From assembly GCA_019745505.1 (NCBI GenBank), contig JAIETE010000069.1:1-61849 (forward strand): a stretch of DNA of 61,849 bases, written 5' to 3'. Below, in pieces: positions 15,387 to 23,833 of this stretch; within the stretch, counting starts at the first letter, position 1, and each line of letters begins with the position of its first letter. The notes below the pieces were generated by a model. That model ran no database searches. It was not told where the DNA came from and saw nothing but the letters and a program-made list of their open reading frames with translations. Both the position numbers and the translations under genes were made by a program. The stretch comes from Candidatus Obscuribacterales bacterium (GTDB lineage: Bacteria > Cyanobacteriota > Vampirovibrionia > Obscuribacterales > Obscuribacteraceae).

Positions 15387-18044
15387 CTACTTGCTGTCCC
15401 CCGCTTTGTCAGCCAGTTCGGCTGCTTTCTGTCCGGCTGCTTTGACCAGTCCACCGAAGTCGAATGCGTATTTCACCGATGCCGTAGCCAGGAAGTTGAT
15501 GGCGGTCACCATGAAGATGCCCGTGTCATCAGTCCCCTTGAAGCAAGCCAGCAATAGAATCGTGGTGCTCCAGAACAAGCTCCAGAAGCACAGTGTGACT
15601 ACGCCTTCCACCCAACTGCCGAATGCATCTCGAAGGAATTTCATGGGCCAGACCCAGAGTGCCGCCATGATCGGTCCGACGAAGAACAGGTAATAGAAAA
15701 ATGCCATCTGGAATGCGCAGAGGATAGACCAACCCGTGCACATAGCCGCATTTGTGGTGTTAAGAAGCGAGCGCACTGCAGTGTTGGAAGATTCGATGCT
15801 GGCGTCATCTCGGTTGGCAGGCACCAGATGCAAGCCGGAACAAGGGTCCTCTAACTTACCCCAGATACGTGCTTCTGCTTTGGCGAAAATTCCCTGTGGA
15901 TTTCGCGGCGTGAAGTCCCAATCGGGAGTGTTCAGCGAGCTGTCGTTTTCCGCCAGATAGCGCGCACCGAATGCGCGGATTTCTGCACACATTGCGTCTT
16001 CATACATGTCCGTTCGAAACAGCCGCTTATACTCATCGGCAATTGTGAATTGAATGCTGTTGCCCAAGTCAATTGCATAATTGCAGATCAAGTAACTGCC
16101 CGGGATGAGAAATACCGCAATCATTCCTCTCTGCATGCCTTCAATCGGGCTGACCTGTCCGACAATCGGCGAGCCTTGAGAAATAATTGCTCGAACCTGG
16201 CAGACAACCGCCCCGGGAAGCAAGATGAGAATAGCTATCGGCACAAAGACACCATCGCGGAATCTGTTCCACTTGTTGCCGCCTTCGGCCGTGAAGTTCT
16301 TCATGAAACGCGAACAATAGTCAATGGCTTGGACTGCTTGCTCTCTGGCGATGTCCGCTGCCGAGTTGCCGGCTTGGTTGGCCTGCGCCTGCCCGGACGC
16401 TTTAGCTGTCGGCGTCGAATTCTTCGGTTGGCGAGCTAGACCAGCCAATCTCTCTGCGGCCAAAAATTTTGTCTTTTGAATCTGGTCATCAGTGGCCTTT
16501 CGCGGGTCGGCCATGAGAGCCTTCGCCTTAGCTGCAGCCTCTTTCATATAGGTCGTTTTGTAGACCTGGTCCTGCAATATGTTTGCGTTGTTCTGCCTGT
16601 TTTGGTTTTGTCCCTGCTGATTTCCTTGCGACTGACCGCCGCCGTTGTTCCCGCCGCCGTTATTGCCACCACCGCCTCCACCGGCATTGCCGCCACCGCC
16701 GCCGCCGTTTCCAGTACCGAAGGCGCCCCCGCCCTGAGGTAAGTATTGTTGGAGCTGTTGCTGAAGGTTTTGATTATTCGGTTGTTGCTGCAGAGCATTC
16801 TGCATGGCTTGCTGTCTAGCCAGGCGCTGCGCGGCGATATTTTGTGCCGTGCGCTGCTGCGGTGTTAATTGTTGCTGTTGCTGAGCTGGCTGGAGATTCG
16901 CATATTGCACGGGCTGTCCGAGCTGACCGGATGGTAGCGCCGTTCCACCGCCAACCTGTGGAACCTGACCCTGCGTAAAAGGCAATTGCGGCAAATTTCC
17001 CATTTGAGGAAACTGAGGCAATTGAAGATTTGGAAACGGCAGTTGCGGAAGCTGAATTTGAGGACCATTGGGAAGCTGAAGTGTCGGGAGGTTGGCGGAA
17101 ACATTCGGAAGCTGTCCTTGCACGTTCGGCAATTGCCCCCCACCGTTCGGCAATTGACCTTGTACACTTACGCCTAGTTTCGGCACCTGGGCTTTCAGTT
17201 GCGGAGTCTGACCGCGCAGCGTTCCCAGCTGCCCATTGACTCGAACGTTTCCATTTACACCACCACCACCGCTGACATTAGCAGAAGCTTGAACATTTCC
17301 GTTCACACCACTGCCATTGCCAGTCACACGGATATTTCCATTCACACCGCCCCTGGAGCCGCCTCGAGCGCTTCCGCCTGCCGAGACGTTTGAGCCTCCA
17401 GTTGCAGTTGCCGAGCCATTTGCGCTCACTTGGACGTTTGCGCTTCCACTTCCGTTGCCGCCTGCCTGGATCGTTCCACTTGTTGTGCCGCCGGCATTTC
17501 CTCCACTGTTGCCGTTTCCAGTCAGGCCAAAGTTGAAACTGCCTTGGGCTTTGCTGCTCGAACCGTTTGCGCTCGTGTTTCCAGATGCTTGCCCGCTCGA
17601 GCCGAAAGCAGTGAAACCATCTTGCCCGTTCGGGCTGGTAGTGGTAAAAGTGCCCTTAAGTTGAGCGTTTCCTTTGCTATTCTTGTTTTTTGCAACCTTG
17701 ACCTGAGTTTGTTTTTGCCCCTGCGTCTGATCCTGCTGCTGCGCTTGCGTTGGATTCTGGCGAAGGAATTGAAATAAAGACTGCATCTCCTTCTTGCTTT
17801 GCACTTGATTCAGCAAAGCTTGCTGCCGCTGCAACTCTTGTTGAGGCGTCAGCGCCGTCGCACTCTGCCCTGATTTGCCTGCCTGAGAAGACAAAGAACC
17901 CTGGGAAATCGCAGCGCCTTTCTTGTCGTCCTTTTTTGCCCCAGTACCACAAGAATGGGTTTGTGCAATTGCACTTGCAGACGAGAATAAGATGGCCGCC
18001 AAGGCCAGCGCACTGCAGGCTTTTGATAATCTTCGGTGTTTCAT
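15387..18044 (-). CDS. Cassette protein A (copy 2) with a giant low-complexity exported region
   Basis: 885 residues from the ATG ending at 18044 (MKHRRLSK), which gives a proper signal peptide ending ASAIAQT; a longer frame would run into the preceding gene. Residues about 30-560 are low complexity: Gln-rich, then Gly/Asn/Ser repeats (VNGNVR, GNGSG), then Pro/Gln/Leu repeats (LPNVQGQ, QLPQLPF), then Gly-rich. The conserved A core fills the last 290 residues: GNSAADIAREQA, NKWNRFRDG, five membrane segments, DAMCAEIRAFG, DPCSGL, NRDD and FKGTDDTG. The last motif pairs it with the gene at 22439. It starts 40 bases after the B-type gene, so one transcript is likely. The low-complexity part would lie in the periplasm or reach the outer membrane (inference). 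Confidence 0.85.
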   Translation of the reverse strand: MKHRRLSKACSALALAAILFSSASAIAQTHSCGTGAKKDDKKGAAISQGSLSSQAGKSGQSATALTPQQELQRQQALLNQVQSKKEMQSLFQFLRQNPTQAQQQDQTQGQKQTQVKVAKNKNSKGNAQLKGTFTTTSPNGQDGFTAFGSSGQASGNTSANGSSSKAQGSFNFGLTGNGNSGGNAGGTTSGTIQAGGNGSGSANVQVSANGSATATGGSNVSAGGSARGGSRGGVNGNIRVTGNGSGVNGNVQASANVSGGGGVNGNVRVNGQLGTLRGQTPQLKAQVPKLGVSVQGQLPNGGGQLPNVQGQLPNVSANLPTLQLPNGPQIQLPQLPFPNLQLPQFPQMGNLPQLPFTQGQVPQVGGGTALPSGQLGQPVQYANLQPAQQQQQLTPQQRTAQNIAAQRLARQQAMQNALQQQPNNQNLQQQLQQYLPQGGGAFGTGNGGGGGGNAGGGGGGNNGGGNNGGGQSQGNQQGQNQNRQNNANILQDQVYKTTYMKEAAAKAKALMADPRKATDDQIQKTKFLAAERLAGLARQPKNSTPTAKASGQAQANQAGNSAADIAREQAVQAIDYCSRFMKNFTAEGGNKWNRFRDGVFVPIAILILLPGAVVCQVRAIISQGSPIVGQVSPIEGMQRGMIAVFLIPGSYLICNYAIDLGNSIQFTIADEYKRLFRTDMYEDAMCAEIRAFGARYLAENDSSLNTPDWDFTPRNPQGIFAKAEARIWGKLEDPCSGLHLVPANRDDASIESSNTAVRSLLNTTNAAMCTGWSILCAFQMAFFYYLFFVGPIMAALWVWPMKFLRDAFGSWVEGVVTLCFWSLFWSTTILLLACFKGTDDTGIFMVTAINFLATASVKYAFDFGGLVKAAGQKAAELADKAGDSK

Positions 18045-18084
18045 GTCGTTCACTTCAAAATCTCTCCGGGATGAAAACCAATGA

Positions 18085-19623
18085 CTAGGCTCTGCCTTGG
18101 TGGTGCGGCGAGCCGCCTTTTTTGCCGCCGCTGGCGCCATTTTCACTGGCTTCTTTGGCTTTCTCGAGCAACCTGTCGACCAATTCGCCCGGTTTCAATT
18201 CGAAGGGTGCAAAGGGTACGTACATCATCATGACCATAAAGCACATGAGCATCAGTCCTTCCCACTCAGTGTTCGGAACGTATTCTCCAATTTCTTTGAG
18301 CCAAGAAATACGGGTGACCATTACAAACACGATCAGGATCCACCAGAATCTCCAGAGAGATAGTGTTACTACTGCATTTACCCAGTTTATAAATACTGGC
18401 TTGAAGAGTCTGCCGACACTGCCGGGCCATGCATAAAGTGCGGCGGCGATCGGTCCCATGAGCAACAGGTAGCAGCTCATTGCCAACTGGAATGCAGCTA
18501 GGATCAACAAGCCAACGCCCATGGACATATTGATCATGCCGGAAGCCATTTGGAACGTTTGATCTTTGAATTCCTGAGGATCTAGACCATCTTTCAATTG
18601 GCCTTTAGCTTCTTTAGCTTCTTGCTGTCCGACTACCCACTGTACGATTTCGTTGGCTGTGAACTGTTGCGCGATCGAATAGGTCATCGAGTTGCCCACA
18701 TCAATTGAATAACTCATGATCAACTGTGTGGAAGGAATCAGGAAAAGCGCGATCATGGCCCGGAGGATATGTCCCAGCGGTCCGCCTTGCGAATCTTCAT
18801 CCGGATTGGCAAACTGGGAAATCATCAGTTTCATTTGCAGGATAACGGCACCCGGTACTAGAAGAAGGAGCGCCATAGGCAGATAAACATGTTTGTACAT
18901 CTTCTGTACCATGCCGATAGCTTGGGAGACCGGGCGGAAGGGGGCTCTGGTGCTGCCGTCGGTACCGACTGCTTCGTTGGCTACATTTATATTTCCGGCA
19001 ATGAGCATCGGGATGTAGTCTGTTAGAGCATCGCAGTTGCCGTTTTGCATTGCATCGCCGGCTGCCTGCATTTGCCCTTGCATGTCGCTGACTGCGTTAG
19101 GCAGTGCTTGCTGCGGTGCGCCGCCAATTTGAACAGTCGCATTGGTGCTGTTGAACTCTGCCGCAGCCATCCGGGCGTTCTGTGCTGGAACGTCCAGATA
19201 CTTCGGCTTATGTTTGTCAAAGTTGTTTTGATAGCCCTTGTTGCCAGTGTTTGAACCTTCCGTGTTCTTCTTGCGTTGCTTTTCCAGCTCGATGGTCAGT
19301 CTGTAATCGCGCAGCCGTGTTCTGTCTGGAGCTGGTTTTGACTCGTGAATGTAAGGAGTTCCTTCGCAGTTCGCGTCCGGACGCGGCTGACGGTCGTGCA
19401 AAGCCGAGATGGGATTATTTTTGTTGTATTCGTCTTGAATCTTTTTCATCGAATTGCCGCCTCTTGCGAAAGCGTCCTGGGCGACTGTGCCCAGCACGAC
19501 GACCATAAGTGCGACAATCGCAAAAGTTCTGGTCGTTTGACCGAATTTTGCGTTGCTGGCGATGTTGGTAAGGAGGTTACGAGTAAAAGCCGACTCGTCC
19601 GGCGAAGAAACGCGGTTTGTCAT
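18085..19623 (-). CDS. Cassette protein B (copy 2): exported polytopic membrane protein
   Basis: 512 residues. Hydrophobic export signal at about 33-54 (ending AQDAFA). Soluble region to about 245 with the B-specific blocks IHESKPAPDRT, GNKGYQNN and VQIGGAPQQ. Membrane segments about 246-268, 285-305, 363-396, 412-435 and 454-472, sharing the A-core pattern (LLLVPGAVILQ, IALFLIPSTQLIMSYSIDVGNS, AFQLAMSCYLLLMGPIAAALYAWP). It lacks the two loop cysteines of A and ends in a charged Gly/His/Lys tail. It is a close paralogue of the gene at 23834. First gene of the second cassette, with a direct-repeat promoter at 19658-19690. Function unknown. Confidence 0.85.
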   Translation of the reverse strand: MTNRVSSPDESAFTRNLLTNIASNAKFGQTTRTFAIVALMVVVLGTVAQDAFARGGNSMKKIQDEYNKNNPISALHDRQPRPDANCEGTPYIHESKPAPDRTRLRDYRLTIELEKQRKKNTEGSNTGNKGYQNNFDKHKPKYLDVPAQNARMAAAEFNSTNATVQIGGAPQQALPNAVSDMQGQMQAAGDAMQNGNCDALTDYIPMLIAGNINVANEAVGTDGSTRAPFRPVSQAIGMVQKMYKHVYLPMALLLLVPGAVILQMKLMISQFANPDEDSQGGPLGHILRAMIALFLIPSTQLIMSYSIDVGNSMTYSIAQQFTANEIVQWVVGQQEAKEAKGQLKDGLDPQEFKDQTFQMASGMINMSMGVGLLILAAFQLAMSCYLLLMGPIAAALYAWPGSVGRLFKPVFINWVNAVVTLSLWRFWWILIVFVMVTRISWLKEIGEYVPNTEWEGLMLMCFMVMMMYVPFAPFELKPGELVDRLLEKAKEASENGASGGKKGGSPHHQGRA

Positions 19624-19657
19624 TCGTGGGCTCTGGGGGCGTCAGGGCTACACGAAG

Positions 19658-19690
19658 ATAGTAATTAGGGCAACGTGAAAGTAGCGTGAA
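19658..19690 (-). promoter_or_regulatory. Direct-repeat promoter: TTCACG-N5-TTCACG-N10-TACTAT
   Basis: On the minus strand TTCACG (19690-19685) and TTCACG (19679-19674), 11 bases apart, then ten bases and TACTAT (19663-19658). Start codon at 19623, expected leader about 28 nt. A further TTCACG lies just upstream in looser spacing. Confidence 0.7.
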
Positions 19691-19901
19691 CGGCGTGAAA
19701 TTGCACCCCTGTGGACCTTGTCGGATTTAATCTTCCGGGCTGGAGGGACGCTCGAGCCAATTTTCGACGTTGCAGTTTTATTTAGAGCGAAAGAAGAATC
19801 TTTCCTGCTTACGGGTGGCTCCTTTTTGCTTGCACCTCTTTGACCAGTTTATTTCTTTCAGATAATTGTTTTATCGGCAAGTCCAAATGCTTATCGTCGG
19901 A

Positions 19902-22421
19902 CTAAGACCACCAGCCACTGCTCAAAGTCTGAGGCACGGGAGGCTTGACCGATGTCTCTGCTTGAGCCCAGGCACCACGTTGACGCAGGACATTGCCGAG
20001 TGCGTGGTTGAGATTCGGCTTGCGAGCCTCCGGTGCCGACTGACCCTGGAGATCTTGCGTGTAGTCTGCGACAGTAACGAGCACTTCTTCTTGCGGCTCG
20101 AATGACTGCTGATTGTTTTCAACCCGGCTGAAACCGGACAGAGGTGGAGCGCTCAAAACTGGCGGAGGCGGCGGTGCGTAGTTTGTAGCCGTCTCAGCAA
20201 CGGTTTGCAATTTGGAGAGTAATTGTTGCGGCGTCAAAGCTGCGCCTGTGGGAATCTTGGTAAAACCTGCCGCCGGCTGTCCGCTCACCATCGGGGGCGG
20301 TGGGTAATTGAAGCGCTGGTCTCTGAGGGCGGCGATTCTGGGGTCTTCGTTCGAGTTCATTTCTGACTCCTGTTCGGGGGTGGAGGTTGGGGAGGATGGG
20401 TCGAGGTCCTTAGTAACGGAGACTTCTTGCTGCTCTGCTGCTTGTTGAGCTTGATTTTGAGTTTCGACTTCCGCTTTTACTTGATCTAGATAGCGAAGAT
20501 CCGGATCTTTGTGCGGCACGTTGAGCGGATAGTGCATGACGTTCTGGATGGAATTGCCCAGGACGCTGCCGATTGTGTTTCTCGGCATTGTTGCGGTGCC
20601 TCGTCCGGCTGTGGGCGGTGCGCTGCATACCGGGTCATTCCAGACATTGGTGACGGTGTTCAATGTGCAGGTCGTGCCTTCCGGGGTTTCTGGCGTTGCT
20701 CCTCGGAAAGGGTTTTGAGCCGGGTCTGCGAAGAAAGTCCCGTTGAGCGGATCTGCCGGTGCCGAGAATGTCGCTCGCTCTGGAGCCACTGGCGCGACCG
20801 GCTCGGCAGGCACTCTTGCTGCCGGCGGAAGGGCTGCCATCCTGACCGGAGTAGAAGCCGGGGTGGTGCGTTCACTGGACGGTCTGAGAATCTTCGGAGC
20901 CTGAACTTTGGGCAGCTCGTTGCCTTCGTCGTCGTGCGTGACGACCAGCGGTCGGGTTGCAGCCGGGGTAGGGGTGCCGGCCACTTTGTCGGAAGCGGTG
21001 ACAGAACCGGCATCTGGGCTGGCGCTATTGCCTTTCTTGGATCCGCCTTTCTTGCCGCCCTTACCGCCTTTGCCGCCACCGCCGCCGCCACCACTGCCGG
21101 CAGCTTGAGCGACCTCAGAGCCGATCATCTCGAAGCTTTGAACGGCACTCTTCATGATCGATGCGCAGTCGAAAGCATGTTTTACCGAAGTTGTCGCCAG
21201 CACGTTCAAGGCAGTAACCATGTAGAGTCCCGAGGATGCAGGGCTCTTTGTCATCGCCAATAGTGCGATCGTCACCTGCCAGAGGAAGCTCCAGAAAGCC
21301 AAAGTGACGCAGCTTTCAACCCAGGTAGGAAATGACTGTTGGAAAAGGCGAGTCGGCCATGCCCAGAGTGCCGCCATGATCGGACCGGCGAAGTACAGGT
21401 AGTAGAAAAACGCCATCTGGAAAGCCGTCAGCATTCCCCAGCCTGCGCAAATCCCTGCATTGGCGGTGTACATGCCCATTCGGGTGGCGATCGATGCTTG
21501 CGGCATGACGGCGTCGTCACGATTGGCCGGAACGAGTAGAAGTCCTGTGCAAGGGTCTGAAATCTTGCCCCAGATGCGTCCTTCGATGCCGGCGAAAGGC
21601 TCATTTCCTCTGGGGGAAAGGTCCGGATCCGGTCCGGTGAGCGAGCCTTCATTTTCGGAGAGATAGCGGGTGCCGAAAGCGCGGATCTCAGCGCACATGG
21701 CGTCCTGGTACATGTCCCCACCGACGATACGGGTGTATTCGGTGCAAACTGAGTGGTGGAGGCTGTTGCCCAGGTCGATTGAGTAGTTCGTGACCAGGCA
21801 GCTGCAGGGGATGAGAAAGATTGCTATGAGACCGCGTTGGATGCCTTCCAGGGGGCTGGCTTGACCAATAACCGGGTTGCCTTGCGCCATGATCGCTCTT
21901 ACTTGCGTGAGCACGGCACCTGGCAGAACGAGCAAGAGCGCGATGGGCACCATGATTTCATTGCGATAGCGATTCCAGCGATTGCCGTCGGAGGTGGTGA
22001 AGTTCTTCATGAAACGCGAGGCATAGTCGATCGCCATGCAGGCCATGTCGCGAGCGATGTCCCCGGCAGTGTTGGCGGCTTGGCTTTGACCTGCATGAGA
22101 CTCAGCAGCTGCGCTCTTCGTCGTATTTTTCGGACGCATCAATTTGTCCGGCAAAGTCTCCGCACGGTTGAAAGCAGTTTGCCCGGCGCGCTCATCAGTA
22201 GCCGGTCTATCGCCGATTTCCAGTGCTCTCATTTTTGCTTCTTTGGCACGCAAGCCTGTTTCTCTCAGATACTCAGCCTCGAATCTGGAGAGGTATCGGT
22301 CGTCACCACGGTTGGCTTCAGCAGAGAGAGACGAGCAGAGCAAGCAAGCCAGAAGGGTCGAGCAAAGTACGGCTAGTTTGAAAGAACTTGAGTAAACCGC
22401 TTTTGATTTTCCAGAGCGCAT
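19902..22421 (-). CDS. Cassette protein A' (copy 1), full-length with long C-terminal tail
   Basis: 839 residues. Signal peptide about 14-36. The A core follows: AGDIARDMACMAIDYASRF, NRWNRYRNE, five membrane segments, DAMCAEIRAFGTRYL, DPCTGL, NRDD, TKSPASSGLY. A Gly/Lys-rich linker (GSGGGGGGGKGGKGGKK) leads into a tail of about 400 residues rich in Pro/Ala/Thr/Gln. It contains CTLNTVTNVWNDP, DQRFNYPPPPM, VTVADYTQDL and the terminus SSGWWS. The last three recur in the separate 214-residue protein at 12502, so this gene corresponds to 13348 plus 12502. It follows the gene at 22439 by only 17 bases: same transcript. Function unknown. Confidence 0.85.
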   Translation of the reverse strand: MRSGKSKAVYSSSFKLAVLCSTLLACLLCSSLSAEANRGDDRYLSRFEAEYLRETGLRAKEAKMRALEIGDRPATDERAGQTAFNRAETLPDKLMRPKNTTKSAAAESHAGQSQAANTAGDIARDMACMAIDYASRFMKNFTTSDGNRWNRYRNEIMVPIALLLVLPGAVLTQVRAIMAQGNPVIGQASPLEGIQRGLIAIFLIPCSCLVTNYSIDLGNSLHHSVCTEYTRIVGGDMYQDAMCAEIRAFGTRYLSENEGSLTGPDPDLSPRGNEPFAGIEGRIWGKISDPCTGLLLVPANRDDAVMPQASIATRMGMYTANAGICAGWGMLTAFQMAFFYYLYFAGPIMAALWAWPTRLFQQSFPTWVESCVTLAFWSFLWQVTIALLAMTKSPASSGLYMVTALNVLATTSVKHAFDCASIMKSAVQSFEMIGSEVAQAAGSGGGGGGGKGGKGGKKGGSKKGNSASPDAGSVTASDKVAGTPTPAATRPLVVTHDDEGNELPKVQAPKILRPSSERTTPASTPVRMAALPPAARVPAEPVAPVAPERATFSAPADPLNGTFFADPAQNPFRGATPETPEGTTCTLNTVTNVWNDPVCSAPPTAGRGTATMPRNTIGSVLGNSIQNVMHYPLNVPHKDPDLRYLDQVKAEVETQNQAQQAAEQQEVSVTKDLDPSSPTSTPEQESEMNSNEDPRIAALRDQRFNYPPPPMVSGQPAAGFTKIPTGAALTPQQLLSKLQTVAETATNYAPPPPPVLSAPPLSGFSRVENNQQSFEPQEEVLVTVADYTQDLQGQSAPEARKPNLNHALGNVLRQRGAWAQAETSVKPPVPQTLSSGWWS

Positions 22422-22438
22422 CGCTTCGAATTCCTCTC

Positions 22439-23788
22439 TTACTTGCCGCCAGATGCTGCTTTGCCCATTTTTTCGCCCAGCTCCGCCGCTTTCATACCGG
22501 CTGCCTTGACCAATCCTGCAAAGTCGAAGGCATGCTTGACCGAGCCGGTGGCCAGGAAATTCAAGGCTGTGATCATGAAAAGACCGGTGTCGTCAGTGCC
22601 CTTGAAGCAGGCGATCAGCAGGATTGTCGTAGCCCAGAAGAAACTCCAGAAGCAGAGCGTGATTACACCTTCCACCCAGGTGCCGAATGCATCGCGGAAG
22701 ACTTTCATCGGCCATACCCAGAGTCCTGCAAAAACCGGTCCGACGAAGAACAAGTAGTAAAAGAAGGCCATCTGGAATGCGCAGCAAATGGTCCATCCGG
22801 TGCAAGTGGCTGCGTTCGTGGAGAAGAGTACCGAGCGAGCGGCGATTGTGGAGGACGGCATGCTGGCATCGTCACGATTGGGCGGGACCATGAACAGTCT
22901 TGCGCACGGGTCATTGAGCTTGCCCCAGAGTCGTCCTTCCGCTCTGGAGAAGATGCCGTTGTGAATGGGCGCCAGGTCAGGGGGAGGTGTTTGAAGCGAG
23001 CCGTCATTTTCAGAAAGGTAACGGACCGCAAAGGCTCGGATTTCAGCGCACATAGCGTCGTGATACATGTCCGTGCCGCACATGTTGCGATATTCCTGGG
23101 CGATCGTGTACTGAAAGCTGTTGGCCAGGTCGATTGCGTAGTTGACGATCAGATAGCTGCCGGGGATGAGGAAGACACCAATGAGCGAGCGTGAAATTCC
23201 TTCGATCGGGCTGACATGCCCGAGTACCGGATTGCTCTGGGCCATGATCGCTCGCGCCTGTGTCATGACTGCGCCCGGCAAAAGCAGGAGTATGCCGATC
23301 GGAACAAAGACGCCGTCGCGAAAACGATTCCATCTGTTTCCGCCCTCGCTGGTGAAATTTCTCAAGAAGCGTGAGGCATAGTCTATGGAAGCACATGCCT
23401 GATCGCGGGCGATGTCTGCCGCTGAATTGCCAGCTTGGGTGGCTTGCGCTTGACCGGAGGATTTAGCTGCCGGCGCTGTATTGCCTGGCTTGTTCATTTT
23501 GCCCATCATGCGCTCGGCTTCGTTGAAGCGAGCCATAAGCTCGACGATCGCTTTTTGTCTTTCGGGAGGCAGCCCGTCCAGTGTCTTCGCCAGTGCTTCG
23601 ATATGCTCTTCTCTGATGTTGCGACCATATTTTGCGGCAAGTGTTTTGGCGCAGGTCATGGGGTCGCTGCCGCACTTTGTGAAATCGCGCAACTCTTGAG
23701 CCGATGCCATGTTTGCCAGAGCCAGAACGGCTACGCCTGCGATTATCAGGAGGGCGGTGAGTTTTGCTGTTGGAGAAGAGAAAAGCAC
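22439..23788 (-). CDS. Cassette protein A (copy 1): exported polytopic membrane protein
   Basis: 449 residues from a GTG start supported by AGAGGA seven bases upstream. Signal peptide about 8-30 (LLIIAGVAVLALANMASAQ). A short helical region (35-110) replaces the giant low-complexity region of copy 2. The A core follows: QAGNSAADIARDQA, NRWNRFRDG, five membrane segments, DAMCAEIRAFAVRYL, DPCARL, NRDD, FKGTDDTG, then a short tail ending ASGGK. Two loop cysteines are conserved. It sits 45 bases after the B gene at 23834 and 17 bases before the A' gene, so the three form an operon. Being the smallest member, it defines the minimal A unit. Confidence 0.86.
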   Translation of the reverse strand: MLFSSPTAKLTALLIIAGVAVLALANMASAQELRDFTKCGSDPMTCAKTLAAKYGRNIREEHIEALAKTLDGLPPERQKAIVELMARFNEAERMMGKMNKPGNTAPAAKSSGQAQATQAGNSAADIARDQACASIDYASRFLRNFTSEGGNRWNRFRDGVFVPIGILLLLPGAVMTQARAIMAQSNPVLGHVSPIEGISRSLIGVFLIPGSYLIVNYAIDLANSFQYTIAQEYRNMCGTDMYHDAMCAEIRAFAVRYLSENDGSLQTPPPDLAPIHNGIFSRAEGRLWGKLNDPCARLFMVPPNRDDASMPSSTIAARSVLFSTNAATCTGWTICCAFQMAFFYYLFFVGPVFAGLWVWPMKVFRDAFGTWVEGVITLCFWSFFWATTILLIACFKGTDDTGLFMITALNFLATGSVKHAFDFAGLVKAAGMKAAELGEKMGKAASGGK

Positions 23789-23833
23789 TTTTATTTCCTC
23801 TGTACTAAATCGAGACCGGAGTGAAACTTTCTT

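Noticed and set aside
20511..21263. 250-codon plus-strand frame opposite the long A' gene
   Set aside because: Antisense shadow of a Gly/Pro/Ala-rich coding region; no ribosome-binding site and no plausible protein.
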